DNA of 64,000 bases from positions 30,131 through 94,130 of the forward strand of contig OMXS01000014.1 in the NCBI GenBank assembly GCA_900315095.1, written 5' to 3'. A program made the translations under genes and the position numbers. This document shows positions 8,483 through 15,883 of this stretch, in pieces; positions within the stretch are counted from its first letter, which is position 1; each line of letters begins with the position of its first letter. The notes under the pieces are model-generated. The model was not told the DNA's origin. It was given only the letters and a program-made list of their open reading frames with translations, and made no database searches. The DNA is from an uncultured Prevotellaceae bacterium (lineage in GTDB: Bacteria > Bacteroidota > Bacteroidia > Bacteroidales > Bacteroidaceae).

Positions 8483-9835
8483 ATGAGACATTTTTTTAGA
8501 TATTCGTTGGTGTTGGCTTTCTTCTTCGTATGTGCTTCTGCAAATGCGCAGATGAACAAATGGAGGGAGATGCATAAGGTGGCAAAAGGTGAGACCATAT
8601 ACGGCATATCGCGTGAATATGGCATCACAGAAGAGCAGTTGCGGGCTGCAAACCCCGACATGAATCAGCCTGGATACAAACTAAAGAAGGGCGATTTCAT
8701 CTTCATTCCGTATGCTTCAGAGGCTGAGGCCATCGCTGCTGCCGATAAGGTAGTGACTCGTGGTGACGAGAAGTCGGATGTTCGCAAGCGTGCCATTCGT
8801 ATGGGAGTGATGCTTCCTTTACATAATGTAGATGGTGACGGCAAGCGCATGGTGGAGTATTACCGTGGTTTGCTTTTGGCATGCGACCAGATGAAACGTG
8901 AAGGTATATCTGTTGATGTCTATGCTTGGAATGTTGACATAAATGCCGACATACGCATGACTTTGCTTAACAAGGGCGCCGATAAGTGTGACATTATCTT
9001 TGGTCCGTTATATACTAAGCAAGTAAAGGCGCTTGCTGACTTCGCTTCCATTTATGGAATTAAGATTGTAATACCGTTCTCTATCGAGAGCGACGCTGTG
9101 AACAGCAATCCTAACGTGTTCCAGGTGTATCAGAATCCAGTTTTCTTCAATCAGGAAGTTGTTGCTCAGTTTGTCAGCCGTTTCGGCTCTGCTCATCCTG
9201 TATTCATTGATTGTAATGATGAAAAGAGCACAAAGGGCAATTTCACAACTCAGTTGCGTAAGGAACTCGAGACACGCAACGTTGCTTACAGCATTACTAA
9301 CGTGAACTCTGAATGGCAGAACTTTGCACGCTCGTTCCTCGCAAACAAACAGAATGTAGTTGTGCTGAACTCTGAGAAATCGCCCTGTCTTAACCGCGTA
9401 ATATCACGCCTTGACTCTCTGCGCGCAGCAAATCCGCAGTTGCAGTTGACTCTCTTCGGTTATACCGAGTGGCTGATGTATGCTAAGTATAATGTAGAGA
9501 AGTATTGCATGTTCGACACATACATTCCATCTCATTTCTATTATAACTCACTCTCATCTGCAACAACATCGTTGGAGAGAAGTTACAAGCAATGGTTCCG
9601 TACCGAGATGCAGGACTATCTCCCACGTTTTGCCATAACAGGTTATGACCATGGCACCTATTTCCTTCGCGGACTCCACCGAGAAGGGGCAAAGTTTGCT
9701 GGCGCAGAGTCTGACAAGACCGCCTTGCAGACGCGCCTTCATTTTAAGAAAGTAGGCAAGGGAGGTTATCAGAACACAGGATTCCTTTTTGTTCACTACA
9801 ACAAGGATCATTCCATCTCAACCATTAATTTCTAA
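8483..9835 (+). CDS. LysM domain protein with periplasmic type-1 binding fold
   Basis: 450 residues. The signal peptide ends near ANAQ (residues 1-23). One LysM motif spans about residues 29-76 (HKVAKGETIYGISREYGI, then LRAANPDM and KLKKGDFIFIP), which binds peptidoglycan glycan chains. Residues about 98-450 resemble a periplasmic-binding-protein type I fold: IRMGVMLPLHN opens it, CDIIFGPLYTKQVKALADFA and IVIPFSIESDA follow, with a GYTEWL segment late. The LysM should tether it to the wall; the ligand is unknown. The next gene, a beta-barrel, begins 6 bases after its stop, suggesting a joint envelope function. Similar LysM/ABC-substrate-like proteins are common in Bacteroidales. Confidence 0.85.
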   Translation: MRHFFRYSLVLAFFFVCASANAQMNKWREMHKVAKGETIYGISREYGITEEQLRAANPDMNQPGYKLKKGDFIFIPYASEAEAIAAADKVVTRGDEKSDVRKRAIRMGVMLPLHNVDGDGKRMVEYYRGLLLACDQMKREGISVDVYAWNVDINADIRMTLLNKGADKCDIIFGPLYTKQVKALADFASIYGIKIVIPFSIESDAVNSNPNVFQVYQNPVFFNQEVVAQFVSRFGSAHPVFIDCNDEKSTKGNFTTQLRKELETRNVAYSITNVNSEWQNFARSFLANKQNVVVLNSEKSPCLNRVISRLDSLRAANPQLQLTLFGYTEWLMYAKYNVEKYCMFDTYIPSHFYYNSLSSATTSLERSYKQWFRTEMQDYLPRFAITGYDHGTYFLRGLHREGAKFAGAESDKTALQTRLHFKKVGKGGYQNTGFLFVHYNKDHSISTINF

Positions 9836-9841
9836 TTCTCT

Positions 9842-10594
9842 ATGAAAGTAAGGCAGAGAATTGTGTTCCTCATGCTTTGTCTGGGCATGGCGATGACATC
9901 TCACGCACAAGTGGGAGAGCATCGTAATGACCTTAGCGTGGGTTTCAATGCAGGTTATGTTCTCAGTAATGTCTCGTTCCAGCCAAAGGTGGGACAGACG
10001 ATGCATGGAGGAATAACAGGTGGTTTCACTTTCAAGTATGTCTGTGAGAAGTACTTCAAGACAATATGTGCCATTCAGGCTGAAGTGAATTATGCAAGCA
10101 TTGGATGGAAAGAGGAAATTCTTAATATTCATGACGCGCCTGTAATAAATACAGTTACAGGGCTGCCAGAGGAATACCAGCGTACGATAAACTACATTCA
10201 GGTTCCTGTCTTTGCACACCTTGGATGGGGTAAGGAGCAGAAAGGTCTGCAGTTCTTCTTTCAGGCAGGTCCGCAGTTTGGTTATTTCCTAAGTGAAAGC
10301 ACCAAGACAAACTTCAAAGTGGAGGAGCGGAACGCCGAGGAACGTGTAAATAATAATGTTGCACAAGACACTATGGTTGTGGAGCATAAGTTTGACTATG
10401 GTATCGCAGCGGGTGTCGGAATGGAGTACAGTCATCCCAAGATAGGAAGAATGATGCTTGAGGCACGCTACTATTATGGTTTAGGCAATATCTACGGCGA
10501 CTCCAAGCGTGACTACTTTGGAAGGAGTAATTTCGGCAACATCGTTGTGAAGTTCACCTACCTTTTCGACCTGATAAGAACCAAGCGTAAATAA
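9842..10594 (+). CDS. PorT-family outer-membrane beta-barrel protein
   Basis: 250 residues with a signal peptide ending near TSHAQ. The body shows alternating hydrophobic and aromatic strands typical of a small beta-barrel: LSVGFNAGYVLSNVSF, TGGFTFKYVCEKYF, INYIQVPVFAHLGW, FFFQAGPQFGYF, FDYGIAAGVGMEYSH and MLEARYYYGLGNI. The segment from YIQVPV to GPQFGYF is the hallmark of PorT-like (OMP_b-brl_2) proteins. It is coupled to the LysM gene (6-base gap) and followed 21 bases later by the POT transporter. Whether it is the true T9SS PorT or a paralogue cannot be told from sequence alone. Confidence 0.82.
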   Translation: MKVRQRIVFLMLCLGMAMTSHAQVGEHRNDLSVGFNAGYVLSNVSFQPKVGQTMHGGITGGFTFKYVCEKYFKTICAIQAEVNYASIGWKEEILNIHDAPVINTVTGLPEEYQRTINYIQVPVFAHLGWGKEQKGLQFFFQAGPQFGYFLSESTKTNFKVEERNAEERVNNNVAQDTMVVEHKFDYGIAAGVGMEYSHPKIGRMMLEARYYYGLGNIYGDSKRDYFGRSNFGNIVVKFTYLFDLIRTKRK

Positions 10595-10615
10595 ATCAAT
10601 CAAAATAACAGTACT

Positions 10616-12175
10616 ATGTTTAAAAACCATCCTAAAGGGCTGCTACAGGCAGCATTAAGCAACATGGGAGAGCGCTTCGGCTACTACATCATGAATGCGG
10701 TGCTCGTGCTTTTCCTTTGTTCAAAGTTCGGACTCTCTGATGAGACAAGTGGATTAATAGCGGCTTTCTTCCTCGCTGCTATTTATGTGTTAAGTCTTGT
10801 AGGCGGTATCATCGCCGATCGTACACGAAATTACAAGTCAACAATAGAGTGGGGACTCGTAATTATGGCTATCGGCTATGTAATACTTGCCATTCCAATA
10901 CTTGCAACGCCAAACAACAGTTCATGGCTTCTCACTTTAACGATTTTTGCTTTGACTCTTATTGCTTGCGGTAATGGTCTTTTCAAAGGAAACTTGCAGG
11001 CGATTGTTGGTCAGATGTATGATGACTTCGAGGCGGATGCAGCAAAGCAAGGACCTGAGAGACTAAAGTGGGCACAGGGACAGCGTGATGCTGGTTTCCA
11101 AATTTTCTATGTGTTCATTAACATTGGCGCTCTTGCCGCTCCTTTTATAGCTCCTTTGCTTAGAAGTTGGTGGTTGAAGAGTAACGGTTTTACATATAAT
11201 TCAGACCTTCCTAAGCTCTGTCATGAATATATTAATAAAGGCGGAAGCATAGCTGCCGACCAGATGCAGAACCTGACAGAACTTGTGGAAAAGGTAGGAG
11301 GCAGTACCGCCGACCTTTCTGCTTTCTGCACGAAGTATCTCGACATATTTAATACAGGTATCCATTACTCTTTCATAGCGTCAGTTGTAATGATGATTAT
11401 CTCACTCATCATCTTTGTGTCTTCAAAGAAACTATTCCCGACACCGGGAAAGAAAGAGGCTGCAGTAAATGTAGAGTACACAGAAGAGGAGAAGAAACAG
11501 CAGGCAACGGAGATTCGCCAGCGCCTTTATGCACTCTTTGCTGTACTTGGCATCGCCGTGTTCTTCTGGTTCTCGTTCCATCAGAATGGTCAGTCGTTGT
11601 CGTTCTTCGCCCGTGACTTCGTGCGTACAGATACCATTGCTCCAGAAATATGGCAGGCCGTTAATCCGTTCTTCGTCATTTTCCTGACACCAATTATAAT
11701 GTGGATATTCAGTTCGCTCACAGCTCGCGGTCGCGCTATAAGCACACCACGCAAGATTGCATATGGTATGGGCATCGCTGGTATAGCATATCTGTTCCTT
11801 ATGATATACTCTATGTCTCAGAATTATCCTTCGGCAGAGACATTCACAGCTATGGGCGACGCTTCAAAGGCTGCGTTGAAAGCAGGTCCTTGGGTGTTGA
11901 TTCTCACTTATTTCTTCCTTACAGTTGCCGAGCTGTTCATCTCTCCGCTCGGACTATCGTTCGTATCAAAGGTAGCACCTAAGCATCTGCAGGGATTGTG
12001 CCAGGGCTTGTGGCTCGGAGCGACAGCCGTAGGAAACCTTCTGCTTTGGATTGGTCCGCTGATGTATAACAAGTGGCCCATCTGGATATGCTGGGCAGTC
12101 TTCCTTGCCGTATGTCTCATCTCGATGGGCGTGATGTTCGGCATGGTGAAGTGGCTCGAAAGAGTGACTAAATAG
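10616..12175 (+). CDS. Peptide MFS transporter, POT/PTR2 family
   Basis: 519 residues with about 14 hydrophobic helices, importing di- and tripeptides with protons in characterised relatives. TM1 holds SNMGERFGYYIMNAV, which matches the POT motif ExxERFxYY except that the first glutamate is asparagine. The second family signature lies at QRDAGFQIFYVFINIGALAAP (about 160-180), and EIWQAVNPFFVIFLTP is the TM7 PTR2 region. A roughly 60-residue loop (about 195-250, with GGSIAADQMQN) separates helices in the middle. PEAELF-type TM10 sequence appears as TVAELFISPLGLSF. It shares a tight gene run with the LysM and barrel genes and ends at a strong terminator. Confidence 0.93.
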   Translation: MFKNHPKGLLQAALSNMGERFGYYIMNAVLVLFLCSKFGLSDETSGLIAAFFLAAIYVLSLVGGIIADRTRNYKSTIEWGLVIMAIGYVILAIPILATPNNSSWLLTLTIFALTLIACGNGLFKGNLQAIVGQMYDDFEADAAKQGPERLKWAQGQRDAGFQIFYVFINIGALAAPFIAPLLRSWWLKSNGFTYNSDLPKLCHEYINKGGSIAADQMQNLTELVEKVGGSTADLSAFCTKYLDIFNTGIHYSFIASVVMMIISLIIFVSSKKLFPTPGKKEAAVNVEYTEEEKKQQATEIRQRLYALFAVLGIAVFFWFSFHQNGQSLSFFARDFVRTDTIAPEIWQAVNPFFVIFLTPIIMWIFSSLTARGRAISTPRKIAYGMGIAGIAYLFLMIYSMSQNYPSAETFTAMGDASKAALKAGPWVLILTYFFLTVAELFISPLGLSFVSKVAPKHLQGLCQGLWLGATAVGNLLLWIGPLMYNKWPIWICWAVFLAVCLISMGVMFGMVKWLERVTK

Positions 12176-12199
12176 TCCTCAGACATCAATCATATAAAG

Positions 12200-12266
12200 A
12201 GTAAAGGAATTAAGTAAACTGCCTTCTTTTATACATTATTTGGCAACTTGATTCCTTTACTTTTTT
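12200..12266 (+). terminator. Terminator after the POT transporter
   Basis: AGTAAAGGAAT (12200-12210) pairs with ATTCCTTTACT (12251-12261), with a further inner GCC/GGC pair, and is followed by TTTTTT. Confidence 0.75.
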
Positions 12267-12333
12267 CTTTTTAATCTTACACAACTTTCGTTAACTCAAC
12301 GAAACTTTTACTTTGTTAATTCCGATTAAATAC

Positions 12334-12365
12334 TTTGGCGCAAACATAGTATAAGTTTACCTTTG
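12334..12365 (+). promoter_or_regulatory. Promoter for the small secreted protein gene
   Basis: TTTG at 12334-12337, then 20 bases, then TACCTTTG at 12358-12365. The ATG at 12393 lies 27 bases further on. Confidence 0.7.
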
Positions 12366-12392
12366 CAGCGGTGATTTAACACGTAATCATAG

Positions 12393-12869
12393 ATGCAACG
12401 AACCATTGTATTTATAACTGTCTTGCTGACGGCATTGTATGCGAGTGCGCAACGAAAAATAGTCGTTGTGGATATGGAAACGCATATTCCTATTGCAGGC
12501 GTGAGCGTCAAGACAGATTCCGCACATGCAGTTATGACAGACATTAACGGTATTGCTAATATCGCAGAACGGTTCGACAGCATCAGTTTCAACCATATGA
12601 AATATCTCTCGGACAAGGTTACGTTTGAGGAAATGAAAGATACCATGTTTCTCGTTCCGAAGAACCTGATGCTTCCAGATGTGGTTATTACGGGACTAAA
12701 TCCCGACCTTAAGAAGGCATTAAAGAAGAACCACGAGCGCATGTTGCAGCAACCTACATGGAAAGGTCTTACTTTCGACTTCGCAAACATGATTGACCGC
12801 CGCGCCCGTCGTGACCGCAAGCACTACAAGAAGGCAAAAAAGATACTTGAAGAGTGGGATGCAAAATGA
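12393..12869 (+). CDS. Secreted protein with carboxypeptidase-regulatory-like N-terminal domain
   Basis: 158 residues. The signal peptide ends near YASAQ (residue 19). Residues about 20-95 look like a CarboxypepD_reg-like beta-sandwich: RKIVVVDMETHIPIAGVSV, a TDINGIANI turn, and SISFNHMKYLS, as in the plug-preceding domain of TonB receptors. The C-terminal 60 residues are strongly basic (DRRARRDRKHYKKAKKIL), predicted helical and of unknown role. It has its own promoter and is followed by array B, which lies between it and the opposing YitT gene. I assign no function beyond a secreted, possibly envelope-bound protein. Confidence 0.75.
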   Translation: MQRTIVFITVLLTALYASAQRKIVVVDMETHIPIAGVSVKTDSAHAVMTDINGIANIAERFDSISFNHMKYLSDKVTFEEMKDTMFLVPKNLMLPDVVITGLNPDLKKALKKNHERMLQQPTWKGLTFDFANMIDRRARRDRKHYKKAKKILEEWDAK

Positions 12870-12892
12870 CGAGTGAGTATTGCCTTGTTTCC

Positions 12893-13070
12893 CACTTATG
12901 TCTTTTTGCTATGCCACTTGTGCTTCCTGAGGTTGTCACTTGTGCTTCCTGAGGTTGTCACTTGTGCCTTTTGACCACCTCACTTATATACATCTGACAG
13001 TCTCACTTATATACATTTGACCACCTCACTTGTGCCTCCTGACGGCATCACTTGTGGCATGTGACTTGCT
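12893..13070. repeat. Array B: eight tandem units of 22-23 bp beginning CACTT
   Basis: Units begin at 12893, 12915, 12937, 12959, 12981, 13004, 13027 and 13049. Six have a 22-base step and two (12981, 13004) have 23. Units 2 and 3 are identical (CACTTGTGCTTCCTGAGGTT plus GT). Units 5 and 6 share CACTTATATACAT. The array fills most of the convergent spacer between the small secreted protein gene and the YitT gene. Confidence 0.9.
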
Positions 13071-13087
13071 CAGATGCATGGAAGCGC

Positions 13088-13999
13088 TTATTCATTGGTA
13101 TGTTTTGACGATTTTCTTCGCTTCTGCTTAATCTTGTCGAAGCCTAAACCATAAACACCGATAACGGCACTTTGCGATACAAAAGCATTAGGGTCTATCT
13201 CGTTGATGAGAGAGAATATGCGGCCCGACTCGCTTTTCTTCGCCAGTACAAACAACATTTTAACCTCTTCGCCAGAGTAGAAACCGCTGCCGTTTATTAC
13301 GGTACATCCTCGTTGTGCAACCTCGTTAATCTGATGACCAATCTCTTCATGCTTCTTTGAAATGATGAAGAACTGCACCGAACTACGCGTGAGGTTTACC
13401 ACTTGGTCAATCATGAATGTGGAGATGTATAGCACAACATAACCGTAAATCACCTGTTCCCAACTTCGGAACACCAGATAGCCGGACGTGATGATGAGCA
13501 AGTCGGTTATAAGAAGCGCATGTCCCAAAGATATGTCACGATATTTGTTTATCATGGCTGCCACGATGTCGGTGCCGCCAGTACTGCCGTTTACGCTCAG
13601 GGCCATGCCGATGCCTGCTCCCCAGAAGCATCCTCCCAGCACGGCGGCAAGGAACAACTGGTCGTGAAGCATCTGTATGTCGCTCGTAAGTTTCTGTCCG
13701 TAATGCATGAAAATAGTTATAATGACGATTGCATACATCGTTTTGACGCAGAACTTGAAGCCCAGCACCTTAAGGGCAATAAGCAGCAGTATGCCATTGA
13801 TAATAACATAGGTTATTTCAACAGGAATGCCAGTACCCCAGAAAATAACAGAGGCGAGACCAGCTGTGCCTCCTGTAGTTATATGGTTAGGCAACATGAA
13901 CACGGTCCATCCCACAGTACAAAGGAACAGACCAACAGCAATCATAAGATAGTCGTGCAACTCTTTCCACACGACTTTCCCGTTAATAGACTTTTCCAT
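13088..13999 (-). CDS. YitT family membrane protein (DUF161/DUF2179)
   Basis: 303 residues from MEKSINGKVV; a longer TTG start at 14026 overlaps the -7 promoter box and is rejected. Five or six TM helices occupy residues about 15-200, including FMLPNHITTGGTAGLASVIF and the repeat-like GMALSVNGSTGGTDIVAAMI, whose GGT motifs are typical of the family. The C-terminal soluble DUF2179 domain (about 215-290) contains GCTVINGSGFYSGEEVKMLF, a fold related to ACT/PII-type regulators. Family transport substrates are not established. The very C-terminus is basic (KIKQKRRKSSK). It faces array B. Confidence 0.88.
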   Translation of the reverse strand: MEKSINGKVVWKELHDYLMIAVGLFLCTVGWTVFMLPNHITTGGTAGLASVIFWGTGIPVEITYVIINGILLLIALKVLGFKFCVKTMYAIVIITIFMHYGQKLTSDIQMLHDQLFLAAVLGGCFWGAGIGMALSVNGSTGGTDIVAAMINKYRDISLGHALLITDLLIITSGYLVFRSWEQVIYGYVVLYISTFMIDQVVNLTRSSVQFFIISKKHEEIGHQINEVAQRGCTVINGSGFYSGEEVKMLFVLAKKSESGRIFSLINEIDPNAFVSQSAVIGVYGLGFDKIKQKRRKSSKHTNE

Positions 14000-14023
14000 A
14001 TAGAGTGTGTAGTTTTTCGGGTG

Positions 14024-14031
14024 CAAATTTA
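14024..14031 (-). promoter_or_regulatory. -7 box for the YitT gene
   Basis: The minus strand reads TAAATTTG, with CTTG about 20 bases upstream. It lies 24 bases before the ATG at 13999. Confidence 0.6.
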
Positions 14032-14100
14032 TGCGAATAATTTTAATCTCGCAAGAAAAACAATGATAAATAACGTGCGGGTGATGACACTTATAAAAAA

Positions 14101-14157
14101 ACTATTTCACAATTCCGCTACTCGTAATAAAGAGTGATGACGGAATTGTGAAATAGT
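14101..14157 (-). terminator. Long hairpin after the MFS gene
   Basis: A perfect 17-bp inverted repeat (ACTATTTCACAATTCCG at 14101-14117 with its complement at 14141-14157) and a 23-nt loop lie 24 bases after the MFS stop. On the minus strand the distal arm is followed by TTTTTTTATAAG, fitting a terminator that separates the MFS gene from the YitT promoter. Confidence 0.75.
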
Positions 14158-14181
14158 GAAGTGTGTGTAATGATGATATGC

Positions 14182-15801
14182 TTACTTGATGTTTGGCTCT
14201 TCAAGGCCGAGACCTTTCTTGCGGTCGACAACCTTAAGCACCAATCCAAGCACAAGTGCTGCAACGCCAAGGAAAGCCAACATGACTAATGGCGCAGTAT
14301 AGTTCAACTTGTTCGGGTCGTCTACACCAGGATTTGTCTGGTCGAGAACTTTACCTATGAGTAGCGGGAAGAGCCACAATCCGATGTTCTGAATCCAGAA
14401 GATAAGTGCATAGGCAGAACCGATGACTTTGGCATCAACGAGCTTTGGAACACTTGGCCACAGCGATGCGGGCACGAGTGAGAACGATGCTCCAAGGATA
14501 AGAATGGTTACGTATGCTGTTACGATGCCGCCAATGTTGTTGCCCCTGAATGCTGGCAGGACAAATGCAAATGTCAGGTGACATGCAATGAGCAGCAGCG
14601 AACCGAGTACAAGCATGGATGCTGCCTTTCCCTTGTGGTCAACATAACTGCCAAGAATTGGGGTGATGAGCACGGCAAGCAATGGGAATACCGCGAAGAT
14701 ACTCTCTGCCGACTGGCGCATGTAACCCATGTAGCAGTATGTGATGAGTGAAGCAATGGAGATTCCCAGCAGAGTGTATTTCATGCCTTTGTTCTTCTGG
14801 AAGTTGCTTGCGAAACCTGCTGCAGCCACAACGAGCATGATTACATACTGTATGATAGTAACCGAACTGCCTGCCCAGAAAGAGTCGGCAGCGGGTTGTG
14901 TGAGGTCAAGGTTGCATTGCAGCATGTTGACGGCATACTTCTGGAATGGGAAGATAGCCGAATAGTAAAGCACGCACAGAAGAGCTACAATCCAGAAGCC
15001 GCTGTCGGTGAGAATCTTTCCAAGGTCGGAAATCTTGAATGGGTCGTCTTTTTCTTCGGCCTCGCCTGTCTGGGCATCGAGTTTCTTGTCCATGAAGAAA
15101 TAAACGATTGTCATAATGAGGGCGATACACATGAGAACAACGCCGAAAGCAACTGAACGTGACACGCTTACAGCACCGCCAAGACGTGCGAAGTATGGCG
15201 AGAAAATCATACATGTTGCAACTCCAAGACGAGCAAGTGCCATCTCAGAACCCATCGCTAGTGCCATCTCGCGTCCCTTGAACCACTTAACAATACCGCG
15301 GCTCACGGTGATACCGGCCATCTCACAACCGCAACCGAATATCATGAAACCGCATGCGGCGAACTTCGCAGATGCTGGCATCCCCTCATAGAATGGAGAA
15401 ACACCTAGTTCATCAAACAAAGGAATGTAGTTAAGGTTGTTGGTGAACCATGTCTCAAGGCCGCTTCCTGCAAAAGCATCGCTAACAGCATACCATTTGA
15501 TGATTGCTCCGATGAGCATGACTGCTGCTGAAAGAACTGCCGTGAAACGGACACCCATCTTATCAAGAATGATACCTGCGAAGATGAGGAAGAAAGCGAA
15601 GACGTTGAGGAACACCTCAGAGCCCTGCATTGTGCCGAAGGCTAATGAGTCCCAACCGCGTGTTTCCTGCATGAGGTCCTTGATAGGGGAGAGAATGTCC
15701 ATAAAGATATAACTGCAGAACATCGCTAATGCCAGCAGCAGGAGGGCAGTCCATCGCATGCCCGCCGAGTCTCTAAGTGTTTTCTTGATAACTTGTGTCA
15801 T
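14182..15801 (-). CDS. Major facilitator superfamily transporter
   Basis: 539 residues with 12 or more TM helices. The N-terminus MRWTALLLLALAMFCSYIFM leads to SPIKDLMQE and a motif A-like GIILDKMGVRF in loop 2-3. A long extra segment (about 100-140, with NNLNYIPLFDELG) lies between helices 3 and 4. GCGCEMAGITVSRGIVKWFKG resembles helix 5 and loop sequence of MFSD1-like and oxalate/formate-type carriers. The substrate cannot be inferred. It follows the S9 peptidase gene by 82 bases on the same strand, so uptake of peptide breakdown products is a possible but unproven link. The spacer carries a CGTTAT repeat rather than a recognisable promoter. Confidence 0.85.
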   Translation of the reverse strand: MTQVIKKTLRDSAGMRWTALLLLALAMFCSYIFMDILSPIKDLMQETRGWDSLAFGTMQGSEVFLNVFAFFLIFAGIILDKMGVRFTAVLSAAVMLIGAIIKWYAVSDAFAGSGLETWFTNNLNYIPLFDELGVSPFYEGMPASAKFAACGFMIFGCGCEMAGITVSRGIVKWFKGREMALAMGSEMALARLGVATCMIFSPYFARLGGAVSVSRSVAFGVVLMCIALIMTIVYFFMDKKLDAQTGEAEEKDDPFKISDLGKILTDSGFWIVALLCVLYYSAIFPFQKYAVNMLQCNLDLTQPAADSFWAGSSVTIIQYVIMLVVAAAGFASNFQKNKGMKYTLLGISIASLITYCYMGYMRQSAESIFAVFPLLAVLITPILGSYVDHKGKAASMLVLGSLLLIACHLTFAFVLPAFRGNNIGGIVTAYVTILILGASFSLVPASLWPSVPKLVDAKVIGSAYALIFWIQNIGLWLFPLLIGKVLDQTNPGVDDPNKLNYTAPLVMLAFLGVAALVLGLVLKVVDRKKGLGLEEPNIK

Positions 15802-15833
15802 TGTATTTTTTGATTAATTGTTTTTCTTTGTTT

Positions 15834-15867
15834 CGTTATGACGGCGTTACGTTATTCCGTTACAACG
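15834..15867. repeat. CGTTAT-type repeat, copy 1
   Basis: A 34-base stretch opening CGTTATGACGGCGTTACGTT and ending ACAACG matches the stretch at 57285-57318 at 25 of 34 positions, keeping CGTTAT, TTACGTTAT and the terminal CG. It lies between the S9 peptidase and MFS genes. Confidence 0.55.
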
Positions 15868-15883
15868 ACATGTTATGGTTTTA

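Noticed and set aside
12893-13070. CRISPR array
   Set aside because: Units of 22-23 bp are contiguous without unique spacers of 30 or more bases, and no cas gene is near; the same holds for the other arrays.
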